NCBI GenBank assembly: GCA_021778315.1
Contig: JAJYCQ010000004.1
Location: 1-64,000, forward strand
DNA: 64,000 nucleotides
Direction of reading: 5' to 3'
Source: Acidobacteriota bacterium
GTDB taxonomy: Bacteria; Acidobacteriota; Terriglobia; Terriglobales; Acidobacteriaceae
The notes beneath the pieces were generated by a model that saw nothing but the letters and a program-made list of their open reading frames with translations, ran no database searches and was not told the DNA's origin. The position numbers and the translations under genes were made by a program. Below, piece by piece: positions 17,293-26,800 of the stretch; within the stretch, counting starts at the first letter, position 1, and each line of letters starts with the position of its first letter.

Positions 17293-18948
17293 TCAAGGCA
17301 CGACGTTGAACGTCCGCCAGGGACTGATCTTCATCTCTCCATGAGCGCCAACGCTCCACACCCGCCAGCGATATCGCGCCGCATCGCTGGCGAACTGTGC
17401 GATGACATGCGTCTGCAATCGAGGATTTCGGTCCTGCACCAGGTACAGTCGTGCATCCGACCACGAGCCGCTGCTGGCCTTCTGCCACTCCACCACCTGC
17501 AGACCAGCGCCGCCGTTGTTGTCCCACACCAACTCCGGCTGAGGCATACGCGTAGCGCCCTCCAGCGGCGTGGCCAGCGAGACACCCTTTACACCCGAGT
17601 GCTGCTCCGCTGCCGACGTCGGACTGGTCTCCATCAGCGTCTCCAGCACATTCGTCTGCTCGAACTGCGGCAGATTCAGCGACATCTGCAGCACTTTCCA
17701 GCGGCTATCTTTTGTTATTCGTAAGACCACCAACGGATGTGCAACACCAAACACACTGTTCGATGTCGCCACCACCCGCAGCGCAACCGCCGCAAGACTT
17801 CCGTTGGTCGATGCACGCTCTACCTCGACGCGAAACGATGCATCCTCCGCGACCGTATTTCCTGTCGTCGCGAGCATCTTGCGCACCCCCTGCGACAAGT
17901 TTCCGGCCATCGCAGAATCGGCTTCATCCCCTATAGATTCGCCATTGAGTAAATGCCTCATCGCACTCGTCGCAACCGCCGCGGCTGCTCGCTCTTTGCT
18001 GGTAAGCGCGCTCTGCACACAGCCTGGACATTCCTTGCCAAGCTCGCTCATCCAGAGCGCAAAGGCGCGGGCCGCCTGCATATGCGGTGCGTGAGAAAGG
18101 ATCGTAACCTGCTCCATCTGCGGTTCGTTCTCCGTCACGCCATTCTGATAGAAGCTTGCCGGCCGCAGCATCGCCAGCCCATACGTCCCCTGCATGTCGC
18201 TCCACCACGAAGGGGGCAGCGTCCCCAGCAGCACATCCGGATAGGCCGCCGTGCCTTGGGCAGACGTCAACTTATCCGCTAACTGATCCGGATCGATCTC
18301 GGTGAACGCTACGTCCAGCTCCGGAAAGGCCCTTCGCATCCTGTCCATGAACCGCTGAGCCAGCGCAGTGACTACAGGCTTCGAGCCAGCCTTCCCTGTA
18401 TCGGTCGTAGTGCTCGCCGACTCGCCCAGACTGCTCGGATCCTCGCCATGGTTACTCGCTGCCGTTCCAAAACTGCCCGTCGTGTGGCCGACATTGCTGC
18501 TCGCCGTTCCATAGCTGCCTGACGGCGTGCCGTAGCTCCCCTCCGACTGCCCAAAGCTCCCCGCGTCCTGCTGCTGGTAACCCAACCCATTCGGCGTAGC
18601 AGTTGGCGCGTCCTCGCTTCCCTCCGAGTGCGGAGCACGAATCGTCGAACTCCCAGCATCCACCCCATAGCTCGAAGAGCTCTGTCCATAGGTGCTTGAA
18701 TTCTGGCCAAAGCTCCCCGTCGTCTTCTCCTGGTATGTGGATGGAGGAGCATCATGCAGCGCAAAGATCGCATCGAGGTTAGACTTCGGTGGGCGATTCG
18801 GCGTAACCACAAGCCACACAACCAGCGGGCCTTGCCGCAACGCCGCCAGCGACTCTGCAGCGTCACCCTCCTGCGCCTGGCACGCGGTCACGCAGGCCAG
18901 CAGCGTTGCCGACAACATCCTCGCCGTACCGCGCCTGCTCATCGCCAT
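17293..18948 (-). CDS. Lipoprotein with Gly-Ser-aromatic seven-residue repeats
   Basis: The 551-residue protein has an N-terminal hydrophobic segment and a lipobox-like VTAC with Cys23. Residues about 78-98 and 130-178 form tandem seven-residue units of the form (G/S)-(S/T/N)-(F/Y/V/H/L)-G-x-x-x, for example GSFGQSE, GSYGTPS, GSYGTAS. Beyond residue 190 the protein looks globular, with segments DVLLGTLPPSWW and a C-terminal part ending WRTFNVVP. The final 100 residues resemble a beta-rich module. I recognise no family. Its position four bases before an OppD-type ATPase raises the possibility of a transport-linked periplasmic role, but that is only a neighbourhood argument. Confidence 0.72.
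   Translation of the reverse strand: MAMSRRGTARMLSATLLACVTACQAQEGDAAESLAALRQGPLVVWLVVTPNRPPKSNLDAIFALHDAPPSTYQEKTTGSFGQNSSTYGQSSSSYGVDAGSSTIRAPHSEGSEDAPTATPNGLGYQQQDAGSFGQSEGSYGTPSGSYGTASSNVGHTTGSFGTAASNHGEDPSSLGESASTTTDTGKAGSKPVVTALAQRFMDRMRRAFPELDVAFTEIDPDQLADKLTSAQGTAAYPDVLLGTLPPSWWSDMQGTYGLAMLRPASFYQNGVTENEPQMEQVTILSHAPHMQAARAFALWMSELGKECPGCVQSALTSKERAAAAVATSAMRHLLNGESIGDEADSAMAGNLSQGVRKMLATTGNTVAEDASFRVEVERASTNGSLAAVALRVVATSNSVFGVAHPLVVLRITKDSRWKVLQMSLNLPQFEQTNVLETLMETSPTSAAEQHSGVKGVSLATPLEGATRMPQPELVWDNNGGAGLQVVEWQKASSGSWSDARLYLVQDRNPRLQTHVIAQFASDAARYRWRVWSVGAHGEMKISPWRTFNVVP
18415..18717 (-). repeat. DNA encoding tandem seven-residue Gly-Ser-aromatic repeats
   Basis: Two blocks of 21-base periodic sequence lie inside the lipoprotein gene at 18655-18717 (three units) and 18415-18561 (seven units), separated by a unique stretch. 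The invariant residue is Gly at position 4, and position 3 is usually aromatic. Units differ in sequence at DNA level, so this is an old or selected repeat rather than a fresh duplication. Confidence 0.75.
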
Positions 18949-19058
18949 GCCTAAACTCCCAACGACTTCAGTCTAGTCCGATGCGACATTGGACGGCACC
19001 GCCGCACAAACGTCGCTCGATAGCGCGTCCGCGCCCCACCGGCGCTCATCTAACCTTT

Positions 19059-20159
19059 ATGGCCCACGCGCTTCGCCTCTCCGTGCTCGACCAGTCACCC
19101 GTCCCCGCAGGCTCAACACCTTCGCAAGCGCTCGCCAACTCGCTCGATCTCGCCCGCCACGTCGACTACCTCGGCTACACCCGCCTCTGGTACTCCGAGC
19201 ACCACGCCATGGACCTGCTCGCCTGCACCGCGCCAGAGATCCTCATCGCCCGCGCCGCAGCCGAGACCACTCGCATCCTGGTTGGCTCCGGCGGCATCAT
19301 GCTTCCCCACTACTCCGCGTTCAAGATCGCCGAAGTCTTTCGCACGCTACACGCCATATTTCCCAACCGCATCGATCTCGGAATCGGCCGAGCCCCCGGT
19401 GGCGGTCAACTCGAGGCCTTCGCCCTCCGCCGCGACCGCAAGGCCCCCATTCCCGACGACTTCCCGCAGCAACTAGCCGAACTCCGCGCCTTCCTCCACC
19501 CCGAACGCTTCCCCGACCTCCTCGGCCCAAACCACCCTTTCGCCCGCATCCGCGTCGCTCCAAACGCTCCCGGGGCCCCTGATGTCTGGCTCCTCGGCTC
19601 ATCGATGTGGTCAGCCGTGACCGCCGCGCAACAAGGCCTGCCCTACGCCTTCGCCCACTTCTTCTCTCCAGTCCAAACCCGGCGCGCTATCGAGTACTAT
19701 CAGGCCAACTTCCAACCAAGCCCCGACCGCGCCTCCCCCGAGGCCACCCTCGCCATTGGTGTCATCTGCGCCGACACCGATGCCGAGGCTCAGCACCTCC
19801 ACTCCTCCGTCCGCCTCCTCCAGCGCCGCATCCGCATGGACGACCGCCGCCCCGTAGCCACACCCGACGACGCCCTCCGCGAGCTAGAGGCCCTTCCCAC
19901 TGCCCCCAACCCGCTCATCCCCTTCACCGCCGGCAGCTTTGACGCTCCCGAAGACAATGAGTGGCCCACCTACTTCGTCGGAACTCCCGACCGCGTAGCC
20001 TCCCAGCTCCGCAACCTCGCCGCTGAACTCCACCTCAGCGAGATCATCATCAACACCATCACCCACTCCCACGAAGCCCGCAAACGCAGCTACTCCCTCC
20101 TCGCCGATGCCATCGGTCTGGAGACCTGCCGCACCGAAGCCAACGCAGTCTCCTCGTGA
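19059..20159 (+). CDS. LLM-class (luciferase-like) flavin-dependent oxidoreductase
   Basis: The protein of 366 residues begins RLSVLDQSPVPAG, then has YSEHHAMD, the pattern of the bacterial luciferase-like group that includes E. coli YhbW. The segments VGSGGIMLPHYSAFKIAE and RIDLGIGRAPGG are typical FMN/F420-binding barrel features. Substrate is unknown. The ATG at 19059 fits the family N-terminus; an upstream in-frame start at 18906 would run into the divergent lipoprotein gene and adds low-complexity sequence. The gene is very rich in C in third positions, like its neighbours from 19 to 23 kb. Confidence 0.9.
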   Translation: MAHALRLSVLDQSPVPAGSTPSQALANSLDLARHVDYLGYTRLWYSEHHAMDLLACTAPEILIARAAAETTRILVGSGGIMLPHYSAFKIAEVFRTLHAIFPNRIDLGIGRAPGGGQLEAFALRRDRKAPIPDDFPQQLAELRAFLHPERFPDLLGPNHPFARIRVAPNAPGAPDVWLLGSSMWSAVTAAQQGLPYAFAHFFSPVQTRRAIEYYQANFQPSPDRASPEATLAIGVICADTDAEAQHLHSSVRLLQRRIRMDDRRPVATPDDALRELEALPTAPNPLIPFTAGSFDAPEDNEWPTYFVGTPDRVASQLRNLAAELHLSEIIINTITHSHEARKRSYSLLADAIGLETCRTEANAVSS

Positions 20160-20276
20160 GCCTTACGGTCTGCCCTCCCTGAGCACGCTGCCAGGGCTCC
20201 GCGGGAAAGCGAGCAAATCGATTCACCGTTCGACATGGTCTCCGCACCCGTAACCCAACTTTCTCCTGCAAGTAGA

Positions 20277-20294
20277 GTCATCCGGTAGGATGAC
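20277..20294 (+). promoter_or_regulatory. Hairpin overlapping the ribosome-binding site of the hydrolase gene
   Basis: A perfect inverted repeat, GTCATCC-GGTA-GGATGAC, ends six bases before the ATG at 20301. Its 3' arm contains AGGA, the best Shine-Dalgarno candidate, so folding would block initiation. Confidence 0.5.
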
Positions 20295-20300
20295 ATCTGA

Positions 20301-21332
20301 ATGGAAACCCGCAGGCTTCTAACTCGATTCGGCATGACTCTTGCTCTTCTCGGTCTGTTCGCCGCCGGCGGTGGAGCGGCATACAACTCCCTGTGTATTG
20401 GTCATGACCGTCGTATAGCCGGCTTTCCCGGCAAGCTATACGACATAGACGGCTACTCCATGCACCTGTACTGCACAGGGAACGGTTCGCCAACGGTCGT
20501 GCTGAGTTCAGGTCTGGGCGATGACTTCACTAGCTGGGCGAAGGTGCAGCCTGTGCTCTCGCGGCAGACGAGAGTTTGCTCGTACGACCGTGCCGGTTTT
20601 GGCTGGAGCGAATCGCGGCCTGGTGTTCAGGATGCCAATGCCATCTCCTCTCAACTTCACCAGTTGATGGATGCTGCCGGTGTTCAGCGCCCCTTCGTGC
20701 TCGTAGGTCACTCCATCTCAGGAATCTATCTGCGGTCGTACGCAGCGCATTATCCTGGCGACCTGGCCGGGCTTGTTTTCGTAGATGGCGCTACTCCGCT
20801 TCAGGATGATCGCATCCCTAAGGAACTTGTAAAGATTCAGGTGGACCAGCGCCATGAGATGCCATGGCAGAAGCTGCTTATGACGCTAGGCTGGTATCGA
20901 CTACAAGGAGACTGCACCTCCGTCCCGGTGGGCTTTGAGGCCTACGGCGCATGGATTAAAGCGGATTCGTGCATTCCGTCGCAGATGGACGCGATAGAAA
21001 GCGAACTCGATGCTGAGCGGGCCTCGGGAGAGGAGACGGTCCACGCAGGACCGTTTGGCAACCTTCCGGTCCTGATCCTTTCGCGCGATCCAAACGTTCT
21101 CCCACCGAACTGGCCAGCACCCGTTGCGAAAGCCAACTCCCTGGTCTGGAATGAGATGCAGGAGGAAGAGAAGAACCTTTCCACCCAAAACAAACGCATC
21201 ATCGCTAAGGGCAGCGACCACTACCTTCAGAACGATAGGCCTGATCTGGTGAATCGGGAGATCGTCTCCCTTGTGGATCTGATTAGAACTCATCAGACCT
21301 TCCAGGCCAATGGGTCCACAACCGAAGAGTAG
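20301..21332 (+). CDS. Alpha/beta hydrolase, membrane-anchored or exported
   Basis: The N-terminus (MTLALLGLFAAGGGAAY) is a signal or anchor segment. The fold shows in PTVVLSSGLGDDFTSWAKVQP (oxyanion region), SYDRAGFGWSE, and the nucleophile elbow GHSISG with Ser138. An Asp in LVFVDGATP and a His in KGSDHYLQND complete a plausible catalytic triad. The closest general type is the haloalkane-dehalogenase/esterase-like branch. Substrate is unknown. The gene stands alone, with a hairpin covering its ribosome-binding site. Confidence 0.85.
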   Translation: METRRLLTRFGMTLALLGLFAAGGGAAYNSLCIGHDRRIAGFPGKLYDIDGYSMHLYCTGNGSPTVVLSSGLGDDFTSWAKVQPVLSRQTRVCSYDRAGFGWSESRPGVQDANAISSQLHQLMDAAGVQRPFVLVGHSISGIYLRSYAAHYPGDLAGLVFVDGATPLQDDRIPKELVKIQVDQRHEMPWQKLLMTLGWYRLQGDCTSVPVGFEAYGAWIKADSCIPSQMDAIESELDAERASGEETVHAGPFGNLPVLILSRDPNVLPPNWPAPVAKANSLVWNEMQEEEKNLSTQNKRIIAKGSDHYLQNDRPDLVNREIVSLVDLIRTHQTFQANGSTTEE

Positions 21333-21446
21333 GCTCGGAAATACACCTGATTCGTTCTAAATATTCACACAGAGTCCACACGCCTACACAATCTTTACCA
21401 GCGGCCTCGTAGCCCATACCCCCGCAGGAATAAACTTAACTCAGCA

Positions 21447-22721
21447 ATGATTCGCGAAGTGGACATCCTCATCGTCGGGGCAGGACCGGCGGGCTGCGCC
21501 GCGGCCTACGACCTGGCCCAGTCGGGCAAGCACGTCATCCTGCTCGACAAGCGCAACTTCCCGCGCCCCAAAGCCTGCGCGTGCGGCCTCACCCGCAAGA
21601 CCCTCAAAGCCCTCCGCTACTCCGTCGACCCTGTTATCGAGCGAGTCTGCCACGAGATCGTCCTCCAACAATCCACCGAACCCGCCGACTCCCAGCCGCG
21701 CGCGTCCGAAGTTCGAGTCAAGACCCGCAACCCCATCTGCGCCATGGCCGTGCGCGAGCACTTCGATAACTTCTGCCTTCAGCAGACACTCCTCTCCGCG
21801 CGCCAGGGTGGCAGCATCGAGCTCCGCAAGATCGACCACATCTCCGCTCTCCGCGAACTCCCTGACCACATCGAACTCGACATAGCCACCCCCCACGGTA
21901 CCGAAACCCTCCGCGCGCCAATCCTCATTGGCGCCGACGGCTCCAACGGCCAGACCCGCCGCCTGCAGTGTCACCACAGCCGCGGAACCCAAATCTCGCC
22001 GTCCGTGCAGGACTCCGCCCAGGAGGACGGCTTCGCGCTTGAAGCCACCGTGCCCTACACCCGGCTCCCCGCTACCCTTCCCGGCGGAGCCTCTCCCCAC
22101 GATCTCGTCTTCGACTTCGCGCCGCTCCCCGGAGGCTACGGCTGGCTCTTCCCCAAAGCCGACCACATCAACATCGGCGTCGGGGCCTTCGCCCCCAGTT
22201 CTGCTGCACCCTCTTCACAAAAGCTCTCGCCGTCCGCGCAGGACTCCCCACAGGACCTGAAACAAGTTACCCGAGCCCTCCTCCTCGACTATGCGCAGCA
22301 GAAACTCGGCATCACCACCCTCGACCACATCACCGGCCAGCAACTCGGCATGGGAGGCCACAACTACATCCCGCAAGGCCGCGTCCTGCTCGTCGGCGAC
22401 GCCGCTGGCCTCGTCGACCCACTTACCGGCGAAGGCATTCATTCCGCCGTCGTCAGCGGTCAGGCCGCAGCAGCCGCGATCCTTGAGTGCGACCTGAACG
22501 GTCAACCCAACGACGTCGCCGACGCCTACGCCCATCACCTCAGCCCATTGCAGAAGACCCTGACCTTCTCCCGCCGCGCCGCCCGCGCCTTCTACGCCCA
22601 ACCCGAACGCGGCTTCAAGGCCATGCGCTATCCCTTCATGCGCTCCCTCATCCTTAAAACCTACGCCGACGGCCTACCCCACACCAACCTCATCGCGGCA
22701 CTAGCCAAACTCACCACCTAG
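21447..22721 (+). CDS. Geranylgeranyl reductase family FAD-dependent oxidoreductase
   Basis: An N-terminal FAD-binding GAGPAG (residues 11-16) is followed by PKACACGLTRKTL, GGYGWLFPKADHINIGVGAF, and the second FAD motif VLLVGDAAGLVDPLTGEGI. This set defines the geranylgeranyl reductase-like flavoproteins, which saturate isoprenoid chains of quinones, lipids or pigments. With 424 residues the length is normal. The linker near residues 180-270 contains a repeated PSVQDSAQ/PSAQDSPQ-like element. The neighbours give no pathway hint, so the substrate is open; menaquinone side-chain reduction is one possibility. Confidence 0.87.
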   Translation: MIREVDILIVGAGPAGCAAAYDLAQSGKHVILLDKRNFPRPKACACGLTRKTLKALRYSVDPVIERVCHEIVLQQSTEPADSQPRASEVRVKTRNPICAMAVREHFDNFCLQQTLLSARQGGSIELRKIDHISALRELPDHIELDIATPHGTETLRAPILIGADGSNGQTRRLQCHHSRGTQISPSVQDSAQEDGFALEATVPYTRLPATLPGGASPHDLVFDFAPLPGGYGWLFPKADHINIGVGAFAPSSAAPSSQKLSPSAQDSPQDLKQVTRALLLDYAQQKLGITTLDHITGQQLGMGGHNYIPQGRVLLVGDAAGLVDPLTGEGIHSAVVSGQAAAAAILECDLNGQPNDVADAYAHHLSPLQKTLTFSRRAARAFYAQPERGFKAMRYPFMRSLILKTYADGLPHTNLIAALAKLTT

Positions 22722-22750
22722 CCTCGCCCTTGCTATCTCTAGTGTCTGCT

Positions 22751-23734
22751 CTACTCAAACCTCGGCAGATGCTCCACATCCCCAGCAGGCACTGGCTCGA
22801 GGGGCCCGCCGGCTTTCACCCACGCCTTCATCCCACCTCGAATCACCTTGGTCGAGCAGTTCTCCTGCTCCAGCATCTTCGCCACGCGCACGCTCGTCGC
22901 CTCGCGCGCGCACGAACAGTAAAGATAGATCTCGCACTCCGGCTGCATAAACTCCCGCAACGCATCCAGTTCTTCCTTCAACCGGCTCGGCTCCACGCGG
23001 ATTGAATTTTTAATGCGCTGCATACCCGGGTCGTAGTAGCCATGCGATCGCACATCAGCGATGATCAGCAACCGGTCATGCGTAGACGTTCGCATCCTCT
23101 CGTAGAGATCAGCAGCGGTGATCTTCTCGATCGACGAAAACCGCGTATCGCGCAGAGAACTCGCTACCAGCCACAAAATATAGAGCACGACGATAGCGCC
23201 CATGGTCGCCGCCGTTGCATGACCAACACGCTGAACCCATCGCACCACATCGCGAAGGAACGGGGCGAACAGGAACCCGGTCAAGCTCCATCCTGCGGTA
23301 TAAAACAGAACACCGCAGCCATCGAGTGTAAGGAACCGTCGCAGTCGCATGTTGAGACTGCCCGCCAGAGCAGCCGCGACCGTAGCCAGGCCGGGCACAA
23401 ACTTAGCAATCAGCAGCGTCTTCGGCCCGCGCTTATAAAACGATCTTGCCGAGCCAAAAATGCACGCCTCTGGATTCAGGCTGAACTTGCAGATCCCCGT
23501 CAACAGCCACCATCCCGTATAGCGCCCGCCAAGATACATCAACGTATCGCCCGCCAGCGCCGATCCCCACGCGCATAGCATCACCAGGCCCAGATTCAGT
23601 GATCCGCCATGCGCCGCCGCGCCCGCCGTCAGCAGCACCACCGACACCGGCAGCGGCAATCCGCAACAAGTTACAAACAACGCAATTGACGTCACCGCAT
23701 AGCCATGGTGCGCAACGATCTCCAGCAGGTTCAT
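22751..23734 (-). CDS. DedA-type membrane protein fused to a rhodanese domain
   Basis: Residues 1-195 form a SNARE-associated/DedA (VTT) membrane domain with the FxxGLPLP entry motif, the KFVPGL segment and several helices. Residues about 203-315 are a rhodanese domain with the active loop YCSCARE, in which Cys273 or Cys275 would carry the persulfide. DedA proteins act in lipid or ion homeostasis and can flip phospholipids; rhodaneses move sulfane sulfur. The two domains are continuous in one frame without a linker break. Convergent with the reductase gene. Confidence 0.9.
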   Translation of the reverse strand: MNLLEIVAHHGYAVTSIALFVTCCGLPLPVSVVLLTAGAAAHGGSLNLGLVMLCAWGSALAGDTLMYLGGRYTGWWLLTGICKFSLNPEACIFGSARSFYKRGPKTLLIAKFVPGLATVAAALAGSLNMRLRRFLTLDGCGVLFYTAGWSLTGFLFAPFLRDVVRWVQRVGHATAATMGAIVVLYILWLVASSLRDTRFSSIEKITAADLYERMRTSTHDRLLIIADVRSHGYYDPGMQRIKNSIRVEPSRLKEELDALREFMQPECEIYLYCSCAREATSVRVAKMLEQENCSTKVIRGGMKAWVKAGGPLEPVPAGDVEHLPRFE

Positions 23735-23826
23735 CGTCGTACATCTCCCATGGAACTCACCTATATTCTACGTAGCCGTTAGACTCTTGGATGCATTCAC
23801 CGATTCCGGCGTCGCACCGCGCCAAT

Positions 23827-26800
23827 TCAGAACTGCAACCGAACTCCCAATTCAATCTCGCGCTCGCGGCTGAGTCCGGTAGTCGACGAAGTCGGCGTCC
23901 CAAACGGGAGCGTTGTGGTCAACCCCTCCTTTGCAATTGCAGCAGCGTCCTGAAAAATCAAGGGTGTAGGCAAGCCGCTCGAGACTGGCTGCCCAACAAG
24001 CGCTGGTGTCCCAAACAAATACGCGCGCGTCTGGACACTACTAATATTCTGGGCATTCAGCAAATTGAAAGCTTCCGCAAACGCGTTCAGGTGCAGTCGT
24101 GAACTCACCTGAAACTCCCGCGCCATGCGCAGATCCACCCTGCCCTGCGGTGCCAATCGCAGCGTATTCCGCCCAATCGTCGGAAGATACGTTGCTCCTC
24201 CCGACGCGTTGATGGACTCACGTCCACCAATGAGATGTGGCCCGCCAAAGACCTTGTAGCTATAGGGCCTCCCACTGCCGCCGTCGCCAATCGCCGCAAT
24301 GTGCCAGCCATTCAGTCCCACTTGCAGCGCCCTCGGGCCCCGGCTCAGACCGACGTCATATTCCAGGCTGCCCGCAAAGCGCTCCGGGAACTGCTGATTC
24401 GACAGCCCCTTGTCATAGCCATTATGAAATGGATCGAACTGCCCATCGTGCCCCGGTATAGCCGAGCTCTGCGGTGCGTAGTCGATAGACCGCGAGAATG
24501 TGTAGCTTCCATGGAACGCGAATGACCGCAGCACTGCCGGTCGCAGGCCGTTGACCCGAGCTTCCGCCGTAAACGCGTTATACGTAGCATTCGCATTCGA
24601 GACCAGTGCTGTCACCGCACCAAACTGCGAAATCGGACGTTCCCCATAAAGTGGGACCTGAAAGACCTGGCCACTGTGCAGCCCTGGATAGCCGTCGCCT
24701 CCCTGCAACACATAGCTCACCGTGCCCACCGATGGTGCAATATTGATGTCCGTGCTACCCGGCAACTGCGTCGCGAGCGCCATCGAGTACGTTGCTCGTA
24801 CACTGGCTCGGCTACCCAGATCGCGCTCCATGGATAGTGTTGCTCGCTGCACCGCCGGCACCCGGTAATTGCTTGCAAACACCATCGCCGACGTAGTCTG
24901 TGCAACCGCCGACGGAGGTGCCGTGATGTAATCGCACGGATAGCCAAACCCCTGTTGCACCGCCGTCACCTGAGGACAAGCGGTGATCGTCGTCGGCCGT
25001 ATTCGGATACGCGTCGTTGTCGTGTCCAGAGCCGTATCTGTCAGCGCCGCCCTCACCGTCGCACCGGGTATTCGGCTGAAGAAAACCCCGTATCCCAGGT
25101 GCATCGTAAACAAGGTACCGTTCTTCGGCGACCAACTCGCCGGCAACCCCCAGATCGTACGCGGAGACCATCCCGCCGATAGACGTGGTCCAACGTTGTT
25201 GCGATCCTCTGGAAACGTAGCCGTCGCTCCATGAATCGACTGCCCCAACGCCACAATATCCGCGTCCAACTGCAGATTTGCCGTCTGCGGAGTTGGCAGC
25301 AGCGTGTAGTCATAGCGCAGCCCCACCGTGACCATCAGGTTCCTTCGCACCTGCATCGCATCTTCGACGAAGGCAGCAATATTGTGCGTGACGAACTCCG
25401 TAGACGCATCCCCAAAGCTCTGCGTGAAGCTGCGAAAGCAAAAGTAGTGAACCGTCGCGCCAATGCTCGGGCAGCCTCCGTTCGGGTACGCATTCACGTT
25501 GAACGTATAGTCCGTGACCCAGTCGACCAGCCCACCCGCCTTCCCATTCGCAATCCCACTGTCATAGCTGAACGCTCCTTCGCGTCCACTTAGAGAGTCG
25601 ATACGATCGTGAATGCGGCTCCAATCCCCGCCCATCATCACCAGGTGTCGCCCGAAGTGCATCTGCAACGTGTCGGCCAGCTCAAAACGCATCTCGTCAG
25701 GATAGGCGCTGTTGCCTCCATTCGCGCCGCGTACAAGACTGATCGGTGTCCCATACGAGAATCCATTGGGAGCAATCGACACCTGCGGAGCATAGCCTCC
25801 CGGCCCAATCGCTGGCTCCTGCGGCAACGGCGCATGCGGCATCTGGTAATTGAGGTCGTGCGCTAGTTGTGTTCGCACCTCATTGTTCACGCGTTGGCTG
25901 AACATATGCAGCCAGCGAGCACTGCCAACATCCACATGCACGAAGCTATCCCCGAGACTCCCCATTCCGCGCGCCACGACAGCACTCGACGCCTGACCCA
26001 TCGCCGCGCCCAACGGCGAATCAAATCGGTTAGCCGAGTAGATCAATGTGAGCTGCTCCCGCCGCGCCGGCATCGCATCGATCCGCACCGACCCCTGCAC
26101 CCGGTACTCATGACGCGACGTCGTCCCGGTCAGGCTATTCAGGTAGTTCAGAGCTGCATTCGTCGCCGTTCCGCTCACGCCCCTTGTTCCCAGCAGTCCC
26201 AACTGCATCGGCGATAGCGCAAAGAAGTTCGGCAACGCGGGGGTCGACACAAGCTTGTCGTTACGCAACTGCACTTCAAGCGACACGAACAGCGATAGCG
26301 GCACGCGTTCATACCTCATTGCCGAGCGGCCTACCTCCCTCCGCACCAAGGGCAGCCCCGCCGAACCACCAAACTGCAGTCTCGACGCCGCAGGCTTCAC
26401 CGGAGCACTCGTTACAACACCATCTAAATAGTGCGTCTCGATCGAGAACGGATTGGTCGCAGCCCATGCGCTCTCACGCATGAGCAGAAACGCATTCCCA
26501 TGCAGTTGCGAACTCGCCGCACGCGAAACCACCGCAAGGCCGCCCACCATGCCATATTGAGCAGAATAGTTCCGCGGCAGCATGCGGAAGTTGCGCACCG
26601 AGCTCTGGCCATAACTCGACCCCGATCTCGCCCCACCGGTCGCCGACCCTCGCGGCCCTGAGCGAAAGCTCTGCTGCCCTGACAGACCATCGATCGAGAG
26701 CGATCCCTGCGTCGCCGACAGCCCCGCGTAGCTCAGACCGCTGGCAGCCGCTCCATCGCCGCTGCTCACCGTACTCGCCGGATCATTCTCGTCCTCCCCC

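Noticed and set aside
18906..19058. N-terminal extension of the LLM oxidoreductase
   Set aside because: It overlaps the divergent lipoprotein start and adds Pro/Ser/Arg-rich sequence absent from the family.
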